Shown piece by piece: positions 21,501 to 32,324 of a stretch of DNA of 64,000 nt. The notes beneath the pieces were generated by a model. The model did not search any database. It was not told the DNA's origin and was given only the letters and a program-made list of their open reading frames with translations. Both the position numbers and the translations under genes were made by a program. The stretch is from Watersipora subatra (taxonomy: Eukaryota; Bryozoa; Gymnolaemata; Cheilostomatida; Watersiporidae): positions 42,688,072-42,752,071 of the forward strand of contig NC_088714.1 of assembly GCF_963576615.1 (NCBI RefSeq), given 5' to 3'. How positions within the stretch are numbered: the first letter of the stretch is position 1; each line of letters opens with the position of its first letter.

Positions 21501-23274
21501 GTGGGTAGTGTGATAGAGTGGTGCAGTGGTTCGAACAATGGTCTACCTTAATGAAAGTCACTGGTTCAAATCTCTTATAATGCAATCTTTTTTTCAAATT
21601 ATCAACTTTGGTTTCTGACAGACAGAATAATATGGTTCTTATTGTAATTAAGATTTCTTGACAGCTTTGAAATATATTAGTTGCTAGACAAACCTCTACT
21701 TTTGTATTATTTTACCTTTCAAGCTTTACAAGTATCTCATAGCAAAATGCTATCTCAAAGGCGATCCATTAGATCCATAGGAAGCAATCCATTTGTATTC
21801 ATCTCAATAAACAGCATGCAGTTTAAATAAGCCCAAGATGAGAGTTGGTCCTCGATGGGTACATATTACTATGACTAAAATGATTACTTAAACATTTACT
21901 GTATCATTATTTTCTATCAACATTAGGTCTACGGTCAATATGTGACTGGGTCTGGGTTCACAGCAGAATCTTCTGCATTGATTCGAGATTAGCTGTAGAA
22001 AAGGAGCAAAAAAAATTAGTTTTGCCAACTAAACTATATTGTTTCATGAGCACTAACTTGCGCAGTTGTTGAGTCCGAAATAACAAAAATAGCTTTCCTT
22101 CCCTTCATCAGTAGACTTGCACTGACTGCCTATTATTTTTTATGATATCTCAAAGTTCCTGTGACTAACAAGAAACCCTTGTAACTACCATACCATCAGA
22201 TGTTAAATTAGCCTAATCGCTAATCATACATCAACTAGAATAAAAAAAATTTCGCTAACTCGACATCATAAAATCTTATTGTAACTTCTAATTTGCTTAA
22301 TATTTTATTAAATAGCTTTCTGTATTGTGTGATTGAATTAAGCAAACATATTTATTCTACACCCAGCAGATAATATCTTATCTTTGCTGCTTTTGCTGCA
22401 GGCCAGCGCTGACTCTCGATTCTTACTGGATTGGTTACGAGCAAGTGTTCAAGTCAATATGGAGATGGGGTTCTACCGGAAAGGCTGGTTCATACAGGAA
22501 GTGGGACATTGGTGAGCCAGATGGGGAGGGTGGTTGCGCGCGGATGACACCCTATATACAAGGGGTTTGGCGAGACTGGGACTGCAATAGAAAGCTTCCA
22601 TACATCTGCAAGAAGTTTGCAGGCAAGCATGATAACTGTGCTCATTTGATAAATTATTTAATTTATTTATATTATTTAAAAATAATGTAATGAAATAACA
22701 TGATTATATAATAATATTATAATGATGTTTATTTAATAACTCCACAAAAATCCTCCATACAAAAAATTTAAAGAGAAATTTCATAGTCATGCTCAATGAA
22801 TAAATAACTAGGGTATTTGATGGCATGGAGCTGAATAGTGGCCGAACCAATGTACATCAGAGAGAAATGCAGATATAAGCGGAGGGTAACATTTGCTCAT
22901 ATCTAAAGAGTAATTTTTTGTGTCAATTAATTCGTAATAAAACACTTTCAAATGGCTGTAAGCTAGAATGTATATTAATAATGCATGCTTCCTCTTTGAT
23001 TTTTCCAAAGTGCATTTATAGAAACGACGTTGAACCTAAAATACCTCACAGACACCTGCATAAGCCTGTAGACACCTGCAGACACCTGCATAAGCCTGTG
23101 CCTACAATAATCATTATACTATCATCCTTCAAGAAAACCTTGCAGGGCTATGCAAATGTTCTTTTACCCCTGGTTGAGAACATGGTAGATGTTTTTTAAG
23201 AAGAATACTGCTTGAAATGACCTGAAGTTTGGTGACTTCGTGTAAAAGACTGTTACATAGCATGGCATTGGCAT

Positions 23275-23337
<63 letters not shown>

Positions 23338-26300
23338 ATATATGCATGTATTTGTATATATGTACATATAATAATATAATTATAATTGTATAATATATTA
23401 TATACATTATAATATATATATTATTGTATATCATATACTATAATATATATATTAGGATATTATTGTATATCATATACTATAATATATATATACTATATAT
23501 GTGAAAAATATACATTATATTTTTATGATTTATATTATATATAATATATGATACATATATATATAATATTTGTTATATACATAACAATCACAGTAATATA
23601 TATCATATGTACAGCAGCTAGTATGAAGTACAGGGAGATGTTGTATGTTTTGCCCCGATACTCAATCTTTCCCAGGTCAATTTGATGGAACAGGGGAGAA
23701 AATCCTCAAGTCACGTAACTGTGTTAAGGAACCTGTTTGAACTTCTATTTAGTCTGGTTTTATATAATTCACACTTGGAAATGATATAGAAGAGAAAAAA
23801 TATATTATTGTACATCGAGTGTATTAGTTCATTACTTGTAGACTGTGGCCCACCAGAGTTGATGCCACTCTCTACATATACGCTAAACCCGGTAACGGAA
23901 ATAACCAACACGACGGTTGTACCAAGAGGAACCAAGGTCACCTATACTTGTACCAATGGCAATGAATACGCGGACGAGAGCCTCAGCAAGACAGCTTTGT
24001 GTAGTGTCGGAGGTATATGGGTACCTAACATACCGCAGGATGATCCCTGCCAACGTGAGTTCTGGTTATTGTTACCAGAGATATGCATTATAATCTGACA
24101 ACCGGTGGATACCTATTCTGATGTCTGAAACTGCTGAAGTCACTCTTGTCTTCAACAAATGTTTCTAATATAACATCATTGTATATGATACAGCTAACAT
24201 AAGTATATAATATCCTTGTATATTATACAGCTAACATAAGTATATAACATCCTTGTATAATATACAGCTAACATAAGTATATAACACCCTTGTATAATAT
24301 ACAGCTAACATAAGTATATAACATCCTTGTATATTATACAGCTAACATAAGTATATAACATCCTTGTATATTACACAGCTAACATAAGTATATAACATTC
24401 TTGTATATAAATAACACAAATATGTAACCTTGTAATATTACATAGCTAACACAAGTACATGTGTATAAAATCTTTGTATATTGTACACTAAACATCGAAA
24501 AGATTACAAAGATAGAGGATGCATGTAAAGAACATAGACATACATATTATGCTCATGTCACAATCAAGTCACACTACCATATAATCAGGTCACACTACCA
24601 TATAATGAAGTCACTCTACCACATAATCAGGTCACGCTGCCATATAATCAGGTCACACTAAATATAATCAGGTCACACCGCTCCATTCCCTTAAAGCCAC
24701 TCGTTGACTCTCCTGCATTTTCCCGAGTTATAACCATAGCAGAATTCTTAGCCAGAACACCTTTACGGTTGCTCGCATCCTGAGTCAACGCTAACACGTA
24801 GTCAGCTTTTAAATTAATTCTTGAAGTTCAGCTAGAAGCACTATATTCTTAGGATTTCAGCGTGTGTTTCAGGTTAGCAAAGTAAAAAGGTAAACATTTC
24901 CTTTCATTTTAGCTAAGCAATGTATCCCACCTCCCGCTTACGGAGAGAGAACTGTCAGCAATGGGTCTGCATTAACTGTAGCCTTTGGAACAGTCGTGTC
25001 ATATGAGTGCGCCACAGGCTATTGGTTTGACCAGTATTCAGAAGGTGTAATAAAATACCTTGAGTGCGCCCTTGATAAGACCTGGCAAGGGGACGAGATC
25101 AATGAGTGCACAAGTAAGTGCATTAAAATATGGCCATTTGTATGTTTCTTATTCGGTGTTTAACATGGATCGTGTGTAATCTGTATGGCTAGCGTGAAGT
25201 ACATATCTAAATTTAGTCGTGTGTCTGTCCATGAACTGTATGTCCGACATGTACCACTGACACTAGATATGTCTAGTACACTAGCAATCCTGTACGCCTA
25301 GAGAGATTATCATGTGTAATAACTTTGTGCATAATTATTTTCATGTGTATAAAGCTGGTCGAGTGCTGCGGATTGTAGCGTGTTTGAGAAGCTAAATATT
25401 TTGGTTTGATTCTCATGCGGTGCAATCTTTTTGTGTAATGCTCTTAGCGTGACGTCGGACAGACGGATGTGACTCTTGCTATTATAGTAAAGATTATACT
25501 AACGATTTATGCAATGCTTTCAGCAAGCAAAGTTTTGTTGATTAACAAAATTATACCTAATTATGGCCTAGATTCCCAAAGGGTTCTGATCATGCATGTG
25601 ACAAGAAAGAGCTTTTGGTAATCTTCTTCATTTTGACTAGTTTTATTAATGTAAGGTAGTACATTCAGCTTCAAACTTTGACTACTTACGTTGTACTGTA
25701 TTTGGCAACTTCTGATAAGCTTGGTCAGAATCATTTTATTAACTGTACGCAATGAAATGGCAACAGGGCTGCCGCATTCAGGGATGTTAGTTACCTGGAC
25801 ATGCTCAAACTTCTTTCATACCACTTTTTTGCTGACCCAGGTTTATGAAGACTAAAGGTCGGTTCTCACTATATCGTCGTATGTCGGAGTTGTCCTCTCG
25901 GCTATTATTTGTTGATTATGTGGACCGTAAACCGATGGCATCGTCTAGGCAACACAGATACATTGAGCAAGATTGCAGCTGTCAAACTTTCCTGATAATT
26001 CGCTGAGTATCTACAACAGACTGTGCAATGTGTACTAGGGTTGCACGATAGCTCGACAGTCGACTGCGATAGTCGGTAGTTGTCTTTCCGATATGGATAT
26101 GTTGCCTATTTTTAGCCTATCAAAACATCCGAAACTTATATATCGTTATCGAATAATAAAAATATATATAACCCGATAGTTTTGCAGATACGTAGTTTTT
26201 GTTGTTGTTTTTGCAGATTTTTTTTGCATCTTCTTCTATCCCTTCCCACAATCCTCGATCATTTCAGGCACGATAATATGATAGTTTTACCGGCTGCCCT

Positions 26301-29300
26301 ATCACGCAATAACTATCGGTGAACTCTGTCTGCTCATTGATAATTCGTTAGCTATCGCTATCGGTGGGACAACTCCAACGATAGTCGATCACACCTTTCC
26401 AAACTACAAATGCCATCCCTAATGTGTACCCCTTCGGCGATGGTGATTGGCCATCATGGATTATTTGATCTATATCTTCTTTTATGACAGTTGCTTCATT
26501 AGTATTTCATCGTTTCAGTAACCGATGACTATTCACTGATGTAAACACGGATGTGTTTGTGATAGTGTGAACATTGTAATCACAGATGATCATTGAAGTA
26601 TCGAGTGTTTAACACAGATATACAGCGATATACTGTGAACCAGCCTTAAATTAGGCTAACCAAGAGTATATTTTCATTAATTGGAGGGGTTGTTTCTATT
26701 CAACAGAGGTCTACTGCGTACGCCCCGTAACATCCAACGCTAGAGCAGATACACCACTAAACTCTTTTGGCACGGTTGCTACCTACGCCTGTGACGAGGG
26801 GTTTGAGTATTCAGACAACAGCACGATCAAGACTTTTACATGCCTAGCGGATGGCTGGGATCCTAAGCCAACTCCATGTATGGGTAAGTCATCGAAACCT
26901 TCTCTATATATGGGTAAGTGATCAAAACTTACTTCTTGCATGGGTATTTATCAAGACCTACAATATGTATATGTGTAAGTCATCAAAACCCACCTCTTGC
27001 ATGGGTATTCATCAAGACCTACAATATGTATATATGTAAGTCATCAAAACCTCCCTCTTGCATAGGTGTTCATCAAGACCTACAATATGTATATGTGTAA
27101 GTCATCAAAACCTCCTACTCTTGAGCTACATCAACAATACTTACTCCATATATGATTGTAAATTTTTAGCAATAAACCATCTAAAACCTATTCTCTGCCT
27201 AAATAGGTGTGGCATATTTTTCTCAAAAATGATGACATCTTCTGTTGCAGAGCTACTCTGCCCTGAATACCGCGTAAGCAACGCAGTGCCATCTACAGAC
27301 TCCAGATCTGTCTTCACAGATGTTATCTGGACATGTGTGCCAGGAATGCGCTATCCGGACACAACCACACGAAAGTCCATGTCGTGTGAGCTCGATCAGA
27401 CCTGGTCTAATAGAATTCTAAAGGGTTGCGAGCGTAAGTGGAGGCACTCCTACCTAACTTACAGTGTTGATCGTAATTATAGGGCCATCTAGTAATTTGT
27501 TTGTGTTTTTTGACATTTATGACATAAACTCACCTTCTTTATTATCTCAGACCGTATATAGTCGATATATTTGAGGAGCAAGTTTTTTAGACACTCTGTT
27601 TGCCACTCAAAGTATTCTCAAGAAATGTAATTTATTAATTGGGCACCCATTTTATCCTATTCTGTGGTTGACAAGAAAGGCGGATCAACAAACTTGAGAT
27701 ACTACTAGTATGTACTTCAAAGACCACCAATTTACTTTCATCTAGTTACATGTATATCTACGTTTAAACCAATCTTAAATTTTTTTGAAAAATATGAACT
27801 TAGTTTGTTTAGGCTTTTTTACCATAATGTACCACCAATATGTTACACAAATATTTTATACCAATATGTTACACCAATATGTTACACCAATATTTTACAC
27901 CAATATGCTACACGGTCTACACCAACATGTTACACCAATATGTTACACCAATATGTTACACCAATATGTTACACCAATATGTTACAACAATATGTTAGAA
28001 CAATATGTTACAACAATATGTTAGAACAATATGTTAGAACAATATGTTACACCAATATGTTACACCAATATGTTACACCAATATGTTACACCAATATGTT
28101 ACACCAATATGTTACACCAATATGTTATACCAATATGTTACACCAATATGTTACACCAATATGTTACACCAATATGTTACACCAATATGTTTCACCAATA
28201 TGTTACACCAATATGTTACACCAATATGTTACACCAATGTGTTACAACAAAGCCAGACTAAAAAGGCAAATATCAGTTGATCTTTAATAATACTCATGTG
28301 TAGAACATCCTGTGCTTTCTATTGGTGGGCTACTGCCATAATTCAACTAGTAAATACATAACAAACCATGAATTGATAACAAATAACATGTTTATTTTAA
28401 GTCCCTATAGTAATAATCACCACTGTATAATATTTCACAAATCCTCCGACCAAATTGGAGTAAAAATTATAAGTTTGCTAGGTTACTACATTCCTAAAGA
28501 ACAGCTAATACTTCAAAAAGTTGATATCTTTGTACTTTTAGTGATATGTTTTATTTCTTGTGTATAGCATCGTTAGTCTGTTTTCATTGTCTCACAGTTA
28601 ACATTCTTACTACAGGCAAAAAGTGTTTGGGTACTCCACCTAATGCATCAGAAACTTACACCCACGATTATAATGCAACTGATGGGAAGACCTTCAGGTT
28701 TGGAGACGCAATCAATTACACTTGCTCTCTTCCAGACTGGGTGTTCGTAGACGGTCCCAATGTGAGGTATGCTACAAAAGTACATCTCATTAAATTATAT
28801 CTGATGCTGTTGGTCAAAGCTGCTGCCCAAGCAATTCATAAACGACTCATTTTTATACCACAAATAAAAATATTTATTTTATTTTATGTTGTACGAAGTC
28901 TCTGTGTATTATTAGAACAATCTAGGTGCCAGGTTTCCTTGATGATATTACACATAAACATGATACTGAGGGATTCATGTGATATTGATGGACATTGCAG
29001 TGATAAAATTATAATTTATCACTGTTAGTAATTAGCTCTGATTTTATCTTCCAATGAGCAATAGGCAATCGTCTCCCTGTTAAACATGGAGCTTTTTCGA
29101 CAAGGAGATAATAATAGAATTGCTGAGTGGATGCTTTGGCCTAACATTTCTTTGAAACCAACCTGCCACTTGACAGGTCATCTCAAAGACATATTCACTA
29201 CTTCCTCAGTTTTGTTTCAAACTTTTGGTACTTTAACCAGAAAGTCTTATCTGTGAGGACCATCAGCCTGGGTGTTTGTTGTAGACAAGTACTTTGTAAT

Positions 29301-30403
29301 GAGGATGGTGAGTGGACCCCACAAACTATTCCGGACTGCGTAGGTATGTTAACCAGATAAATCCATATGCGAGTCTATACCTCTGTATATACTTTGTTCT
29401 TATCTCTATATATACTCTATAATATTACCTCTATATATTCTCTATGCCATAACCTTTATATATACTCCATGCTATAACCTGTATATATAGTCCATGCTAT
29501 AACCTCTATATATATACTATGTTATCACTTCAATATATACTCTAAACTATTGTCTCTATACACGTATATACTACATGCTATTACCTCTATATATACTCCA
29601 TGCCATAACCTTTATATATAATACTACATGTATATGCCATAACCTTTATATATACTCCATGCTATAACCTGTATGTATAGTCCATGCTATAACCTCTATA
29701 TATATACTATGTTATCACTTCAATATATACTCTAAACTATTGTCTCTATACACGTATATACTACATGCTATTACCTCTATGTGTACTCCACGCTATAACT
29801 TCTATATTTATTCTATGCTGTTACCTCTATATATTTATTCTATGCGGTTACCTCTATATATTTATTCTATGCGGTTACCTCTATACACACAAATACACAT
29901 ATAAATATATTAGGTAAAGGCATAGACTATATATATTCTAAAGTATTCTATATTTTTATATTCCAAACTATTATATATACATTGTACATAGTTATATATT
30001 TATCTATATACATATTTCTCAAAGTATGTGTGTTCCTCCAGCTATAGCTATTATTAAAATAGCGTAGCTGGACAATGCTGACGCAATGTCATGGCGTACC
30101 GTCATTAGAAGCCTAGCGCTTATTAACTAGCTTATTGGAATTTTCCATTGGCAATTTGCAAGTGCTTTTATTACCATAAAAACATTTCCTCATGATATGA
30201 AGTCTGAAAGTTAGTTATTTGACAAAGTTTTAAAACCTTTACAGTTGTTTTTATTTTTCTCTTATCTATTTCAACTACACAAACACTTTTCTCATGATAT
30301 GTAGTTCGAAAGTTAAAATAGGAAATGTTATATGTTAAATACAAATCAATTTTCTGTCCAAAGACTTTTTCATTATCTGAGCAACGTCGAACAGCACAGC
30401 TAG

Positions 30404-30450
<47 letters not shown>

Positions 30451-31668
30451 CTATGTATATATATCTATGTATATATATATATATATATACATAGATACAT
30501 ATATATATACATAGATACATATACATAGATATATATATATATACACATAGATATATATACATAGATATATATATATATACATAGATATATATACATAGAT
30601 ATAGATATATATACTAGCTGTGCTGTTCGACGTTGCTCAGATAATAAAAAAGTCTTTGGACAGAAAATTGATTTGTATTTAACATAATTATAACACTTCC
30701 TATTTTAACTTTCGAACTACATATCATGAGAAAAGTGTTTGTGTAGTTGAAATAGATAAGAGAAAAATAAAAACAACTGTAAAGGTTTTAAAACTTTGTC
30801 TAATAACTAACTTTCAGACTTCATATCATGAGGAAATGTTTTTATGGTAATAAAAGCACTTGCAAATTGCCAATGGAAAATTCCAATAAGCTAGTTAATA
30901 AGCGCTAGGCTTCTAATGACAGTACGCCATGACATTGCGTCAGCATTGTCCAGCTACGCTATTTTAATAATAGCTATAGCTGGAGGAACACACATACTTT
31001 GAGAAATATGTATCTTATATACATAGATATATACATAGATATATATATATCTATGTATATATATCTATGTGTATATGTATATATATCTATGTGTATATAT
31101 ATATATCTATGTATATGTATCTATGTATATATATATATATATCTATGTATATGTATATATCTATGTATATGTATGTGCATTAAATGTATATGTGTATATG
31201 ATAATAGTTCCCATTATATATACTGTGTATATGATTATATGTACATTGTATATATAGCCTACAATGTATATATGTACAATGTATATATATACACACAATA
31301 TATATATGTAATGACTTTTGTATTATATTCTATTCTGCACCGCACTTTCAACATTGTAGTAAGATTGTAACAGATAATAATGTTCGAAATAAAAATATCT
31401 GAATCCATCATCTCATTCTGCAGGTGAGGTGATAGAAGTAAAGCATGGTGTTACTCACAAACCCGCAGAAAGTGAAGGATCAGCCACATTTGGCACAGTG
31501 ACTTTCCTTATTCTTGGCATAATATTAGGGGTAGTTGTGTTTTTGGATGTCGCGACTATCGGCAAACATATTGCTGTTATGAAAGAGAATATTTTTGGCA
31601 ATAAAAAGGAAACTGAAAAGTCGGACCCAGTAGAGCATCTAGATGGTGATGCTGTTGCTGAAGTCTGA
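17548..31668 (+). CDS. C-type lectin + 5 sushi (CCP) type I membrane protein, selectin-like
   Basis: Secure exons: 18771-18930, 22402-22622, 23842-24054, 24913-25113, 26707-26883, 27251-27433, 28616-28766, 29285-29343 and 31424-31668, one frame of about 535 residues. Domains: a C-type lectin domain on two exons (CDQGW, YWIGY, GEPDG, CARM, WRDWDC, PYICKK), five sushi domains each with four Cys and a Trp, a short Ser/Thr stalk, one transmembrane helix and a 37-residue polar tail. Sushi exons have phase 1 borders, the usual shuffled-module pattern. Likely a cell-surface recognition receptor. EPD-type residues in the lectin site suggest calcium-dependent sugar binding (inference). Vertebrate selectins share lectin-CCPn-TM but carry an EGF module, which is absent here. 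The signal-peptide exon (17548-17692) is tentative; no ATG is seen in it. Confidence 0.9.
18175..18449. repeat. Long near-perfect hairpin (inverted repeat)
   Basis: Arms of about 118 bp (18175-18293 and about 18325-18449) are reverse complements with only a few mismatches, around a spacer of about 35 bp. It sits in the first intron of the lectin-sushi gene. A recent foldback insertion is most likely. Confidence 0.85.
18500..18570. repeat. TA microsatellite
   Basis: Uninterrupted (TA)n with short TATG variants. Confidence 0.95.
18771..18930 (+). CDS. C-type lectin domain, first half
   Basis: Acceptor ctgcttgcag, donor gg|gtaagt. It encodes [16 protein letters not shown] and [20 protein letters not shown]: the first Cys-x-x-Gly-Trp, the CY strand, and the helix with the core Cys. 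Phase 2 out. Confidence 0.9.
19155..19352 (+). repeat. tRNA-derived SINE (tail type 1)
   Basis: 5' segment tcatgtgtaataagtatttg, tRNA-like middle (ggtggtcgagcggtgtagct, B-box-like agttcaattcctg), 3' end cttattatagtaaagatttt. The same order is seen at 25290-25500 and 57615-57785. Confidence 0.7.
19784..20690. mobile_element. Long-TIR foldback DNA element, copy 2, TTAA site
   Basis: Same family as 5708-6615 and almost the same length (907 vs 908 bp), with the interior in the opposite orientation. Flanked by TTAA on both sides (19780-19783 and 20691-20694), a perfect 4-bp target duplication. No transposase frame. Confidence 0.85.
20770..21080 (+). repeat. Interspersed repeat B, diverged copy
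   Basis: Contains ctgtttataagctgttttta and ends with gcacgggtaataaataat, as in the other copies of this family. Confidence 0.45.
21337..21660 (+). repeat. Two tRNA-derived SINE fragments in a row
   Basis: 21337-21490: gccgcttggcctagttggtt head with type 2 tail (gacagacaaacactgagatt). 21515-21660: gagtggtgcagtggttcgaa head with type 1 tail (cttattgtaattaagattt). Confidence 0.55.
22402..22622 (+). CDS. C-type lectin domain, second half; GC donor
   Basis: Acceptor tttgctgcag. It encodes [40 protein letters not shown], i.e. WIG, the EPD sugar/calcium motif, the WxD-like strand and the last two Cys. The exon must end in phase 1 to join the sushi exons; the only fitting border is cag|gcaagc, a GC-AG intron. 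Read-through would give a short secreted form ending at 22690. Confidence 0.88.
22915..23275 (-). repeat. Interspersed repeat A, copy 2
   Basis: Reverse complement of the 925-1150 plus 1580-1685 sequence, without the repeat B insertion found there, though with its own short duplicated cacctgcataagcctg segment. Confidence 0.7.
23277..23600. repeat. TA microsatellite and AT-rich tract
   Basis: (TA)n from about 23277 to 23330, followed by degenerate AT-rich repeats to about 23600. Translated frames here are artefacts. Confidence 0.9.
23842..24054 (+). CDS. Sushi domain 1
   Basis: Acceptor cttgtag, donor c|gtgagt, phase 1-1. CGPPEL... with Cys in [14 protein letters not shown] and DPC: complete four-Cys sushi module with conserved Trp. 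Confidence 0.9.
24185..24450 (+). repeat. 37-bp minisatellite, about 7 copies
   Basis: Unit acagctaacataagtatata + acatccttgtatattat, in the intron after sushi 1. Confidence 0.93.
24563..24680 (+). repeat. 21-bp minisatellite, about 6 copies
   Basis: Unit cacactaccatataatcagg + t, same intron as the 37-bp array. Confidence 0.9.
24913..25113 (+). CDS. Sushi domain 2
   Basis: Acceptor tttcattttag, donor a|gtaagt, phase 1-1. [34 protein letters not shown]: four Cys and the Trp before the last Cys. Confidence 0.9.
25290..25500 (+). repeat. tRNA-derived SINE (tail type 1)
   Basis: tcatgtgtaataactttgtg 5' part, tRNA-like middle (agctggtcgagtgctgcgga, ggtttgattctc), end attatagtaaagattatac. Confidence 0.65.
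26707..26883 (+). CDS. Sushi domain 3
   Basis: Acceptor ttcaacag, donor g|gtaagt, phase 1-1. [32 protein letters not shown] tandem repeat that includes copies of the donor sequence starts at its 3' border. Confidence 0.9.
26871..27110 (+). repeat. Tandem repeat carrying copies of the sushi 3 splice donor
   Basis: Four to five diverged units with gtaagtcatcaaaacc and catcaagacctacaatatgt. The first unit starts at the real exon-intron border (26883/26884), so several extra gtaagt-like sites follow the true donor. Confidence 0.85.
27251..27433 (+). CDS. Sushi domain 4
   Basis: Acceptor ctgttgcag, donor c|gtaagt, phase 1-1. [32 protein letters not shown]. Confidence 0.9.
27826..28252 (+). repeat. 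13-bp minisatellite, about 32 copies
   Basis: Unit caatatgttacac with an internal block of the variant aacaatatgttag. Highly uniform. Three open frames across it are artefacts of the repeat. Confidence 0.97.
28616..28766 (+). CDS. Sushi domain 5, first part
   Basis: Acceptor cttactacag, donor ag|gtatgc. [21 protein letters not shown]. Unlike sushi 1-4, this module is split by an intron (phase 2) between its second and third Cys. Confidence 0.88.
29285..29343 (+). CDS. Sushi domain 5, second part (59-nt exon)
   Basis: Acceptor gtttgttgtag, donor g|gtatgt. [18 protein letters not shown] supplies the third and fourth Cys and the Trp of sushi 5. Confidence 0.88.
29360..29930 (+). repeat. 25-27-bp tandem repeat with a higher-order duplication
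   Basis: Diverged units of acctctatatatactccatg + ctata follow the sushi 5 donor closely. Blocks at about 29451-29600 and 29638-29785 are near-identical longer duplications. Confidence 0.8.
30017..31000. repeat. Large palindrome: two inverted copies of repeat B around TA/ATAG tracts
   Basis: Arms 30017-30405 and about 30612-31000 are near-perfect reverse complements (about 390 bp each). The centre of about 200 bp is (TA)n and acatagata repeats. Lies in the last intron of the lectin-sushi gene. Confidence 0.9.
31015..31310. repeat. TA-rich tandem tract
   Basis: tatatatctatgtata-type repeats right after the palindrome; open frames here are artefacts. Confidence 0.9.
31424..31668 (+). CDS. Stalk, transmembrane helix and cytoplasmic tail
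   Basis: Acceptor cattctgcag, stop TGA at 31666-31668. After a short stalk the hydrophobic run [20 protein letters not shown] spans the membrane. The tail of about 37 residues is charged ([16 protein letters not shown]) with no ITIM, ITAM or other known motif. Confidence 0.88.
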
Positions 31669-31793
31669 TACATATATAATATATATACATATATATATTG
31701 TGCTAAGATGTAAACCTTTCTGTGCAAAGTATATTACGCTGTCCACAGCGGAGCACGCATAGTGTCTACTTCCCTTTATTTTTAGTTTATGTA

Positions 31794-31799
31794 AATAAA
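31794..31799 (+). terminator. Poly(A) signal of the lectin-sushi gene
   Basis: AATAAA 126 nt after the stop codon. Confidence 0.6.
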
Positions 31800-31804
31800 C
31801 AGGT

Positions 31805-32095
31805 TATAACATCTCAAATTACCTCTTTACCAATTGATAACGTCGTCTCAAATTGCCCCTTGACTTATTGATGACGTCATCTCCAAATATTCCTTCACCT
31901 GTTGATATCGTTATTTCAGATTGTACAATCTCTTGAAGACTGCGATATGACATACTATATCTATTGATGACCATGACACGACACAATATATCGATAGAAT
32001 GTTGATATGGCAAATTATATCTATGTAAGAATGTGATATGATGTACTATTTTTATCGAAAAGTGTGATATGACATACTAAATATATTAATGATGT
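31805..32095. repeat. Degenerate repeats between the two convergent genes
   Basis: Diverged copies of gatatgacatactatatcta and attgatgacgtcatct-like pieces fill the space between the two poly(A) signals. Confidence 0.5.
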
Positions 32096-32121
32096 GACTG
32101 AGATGATTGTGTATAAATTAT

Positions 32122-32127
32122 TTTATT
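32122..32127 (-). terminator. Poly(A) signal of SelL
   Basis: AATAAA on the minus strand about 200 nt after the stop and about 60 nt after the SECIS. Confidence 0.6.
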
Positions 32128-32169
32128 ATAGATAATTAGAATGCAATATAGCAACCAATATAATGTTAT

Positions 32170-32250
32170 TTTATGAAGAAGTATTGCATCAGCATCTTGT
32201 CGTCTCAAGAGAGGGTTAGACAAAGACACTTCATTAGCTTCTCCAACAAT
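32170..32250 (-). promoter_or_regulatory. SECIS element in the SelL 3' UTR
   Basis: Minus strand: ATGA core at 32234-32231, then a stem GTGTCTTTGTCT paired with AGACGA-AGATGC (CA bulge, some G-U pairs), a loop starting AA (32217-32216) with CCCTCTCTTG, and the partner core TGAT at 32191-32188. A lower helix (agaag with cttct) brackets an internal loop. The AA lies 13 nt after ATGA, as in animal SECIS elements. It lies between the stop and the poly(A) signal, where a SECIS must be to recode the upstream TGAs. Folded by eye only. Confidence 0.85.
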
Positions 32251-32324
32251 AACATGGAGCAAAGTCAGAGGGAAAAAGTGTGTAATATCTGCAAGTTATG
32301 CGGAATGTTATAATATCACGTGTA

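Noticed and set aside
23129-23434. Minus-strand frames with YIYIYI runs
   Set aside because: TA microsatellite plus interspersed repeat A.
24461-24661. 66-residue frame with [12 protein letters not shown] repeats
   Set aside because: Translation of the 21-bp array at 24563-24680.
27805-28287. 160-residue frame of [13 protein letters not shown] repeats
   Set aside because: Pure product of the 13-bp array, open in three frames.
30325-31370. Tyr/Ile-rich frames on both strands
   Set aside because: Translations of TA microsatellite and acatagata repeats.
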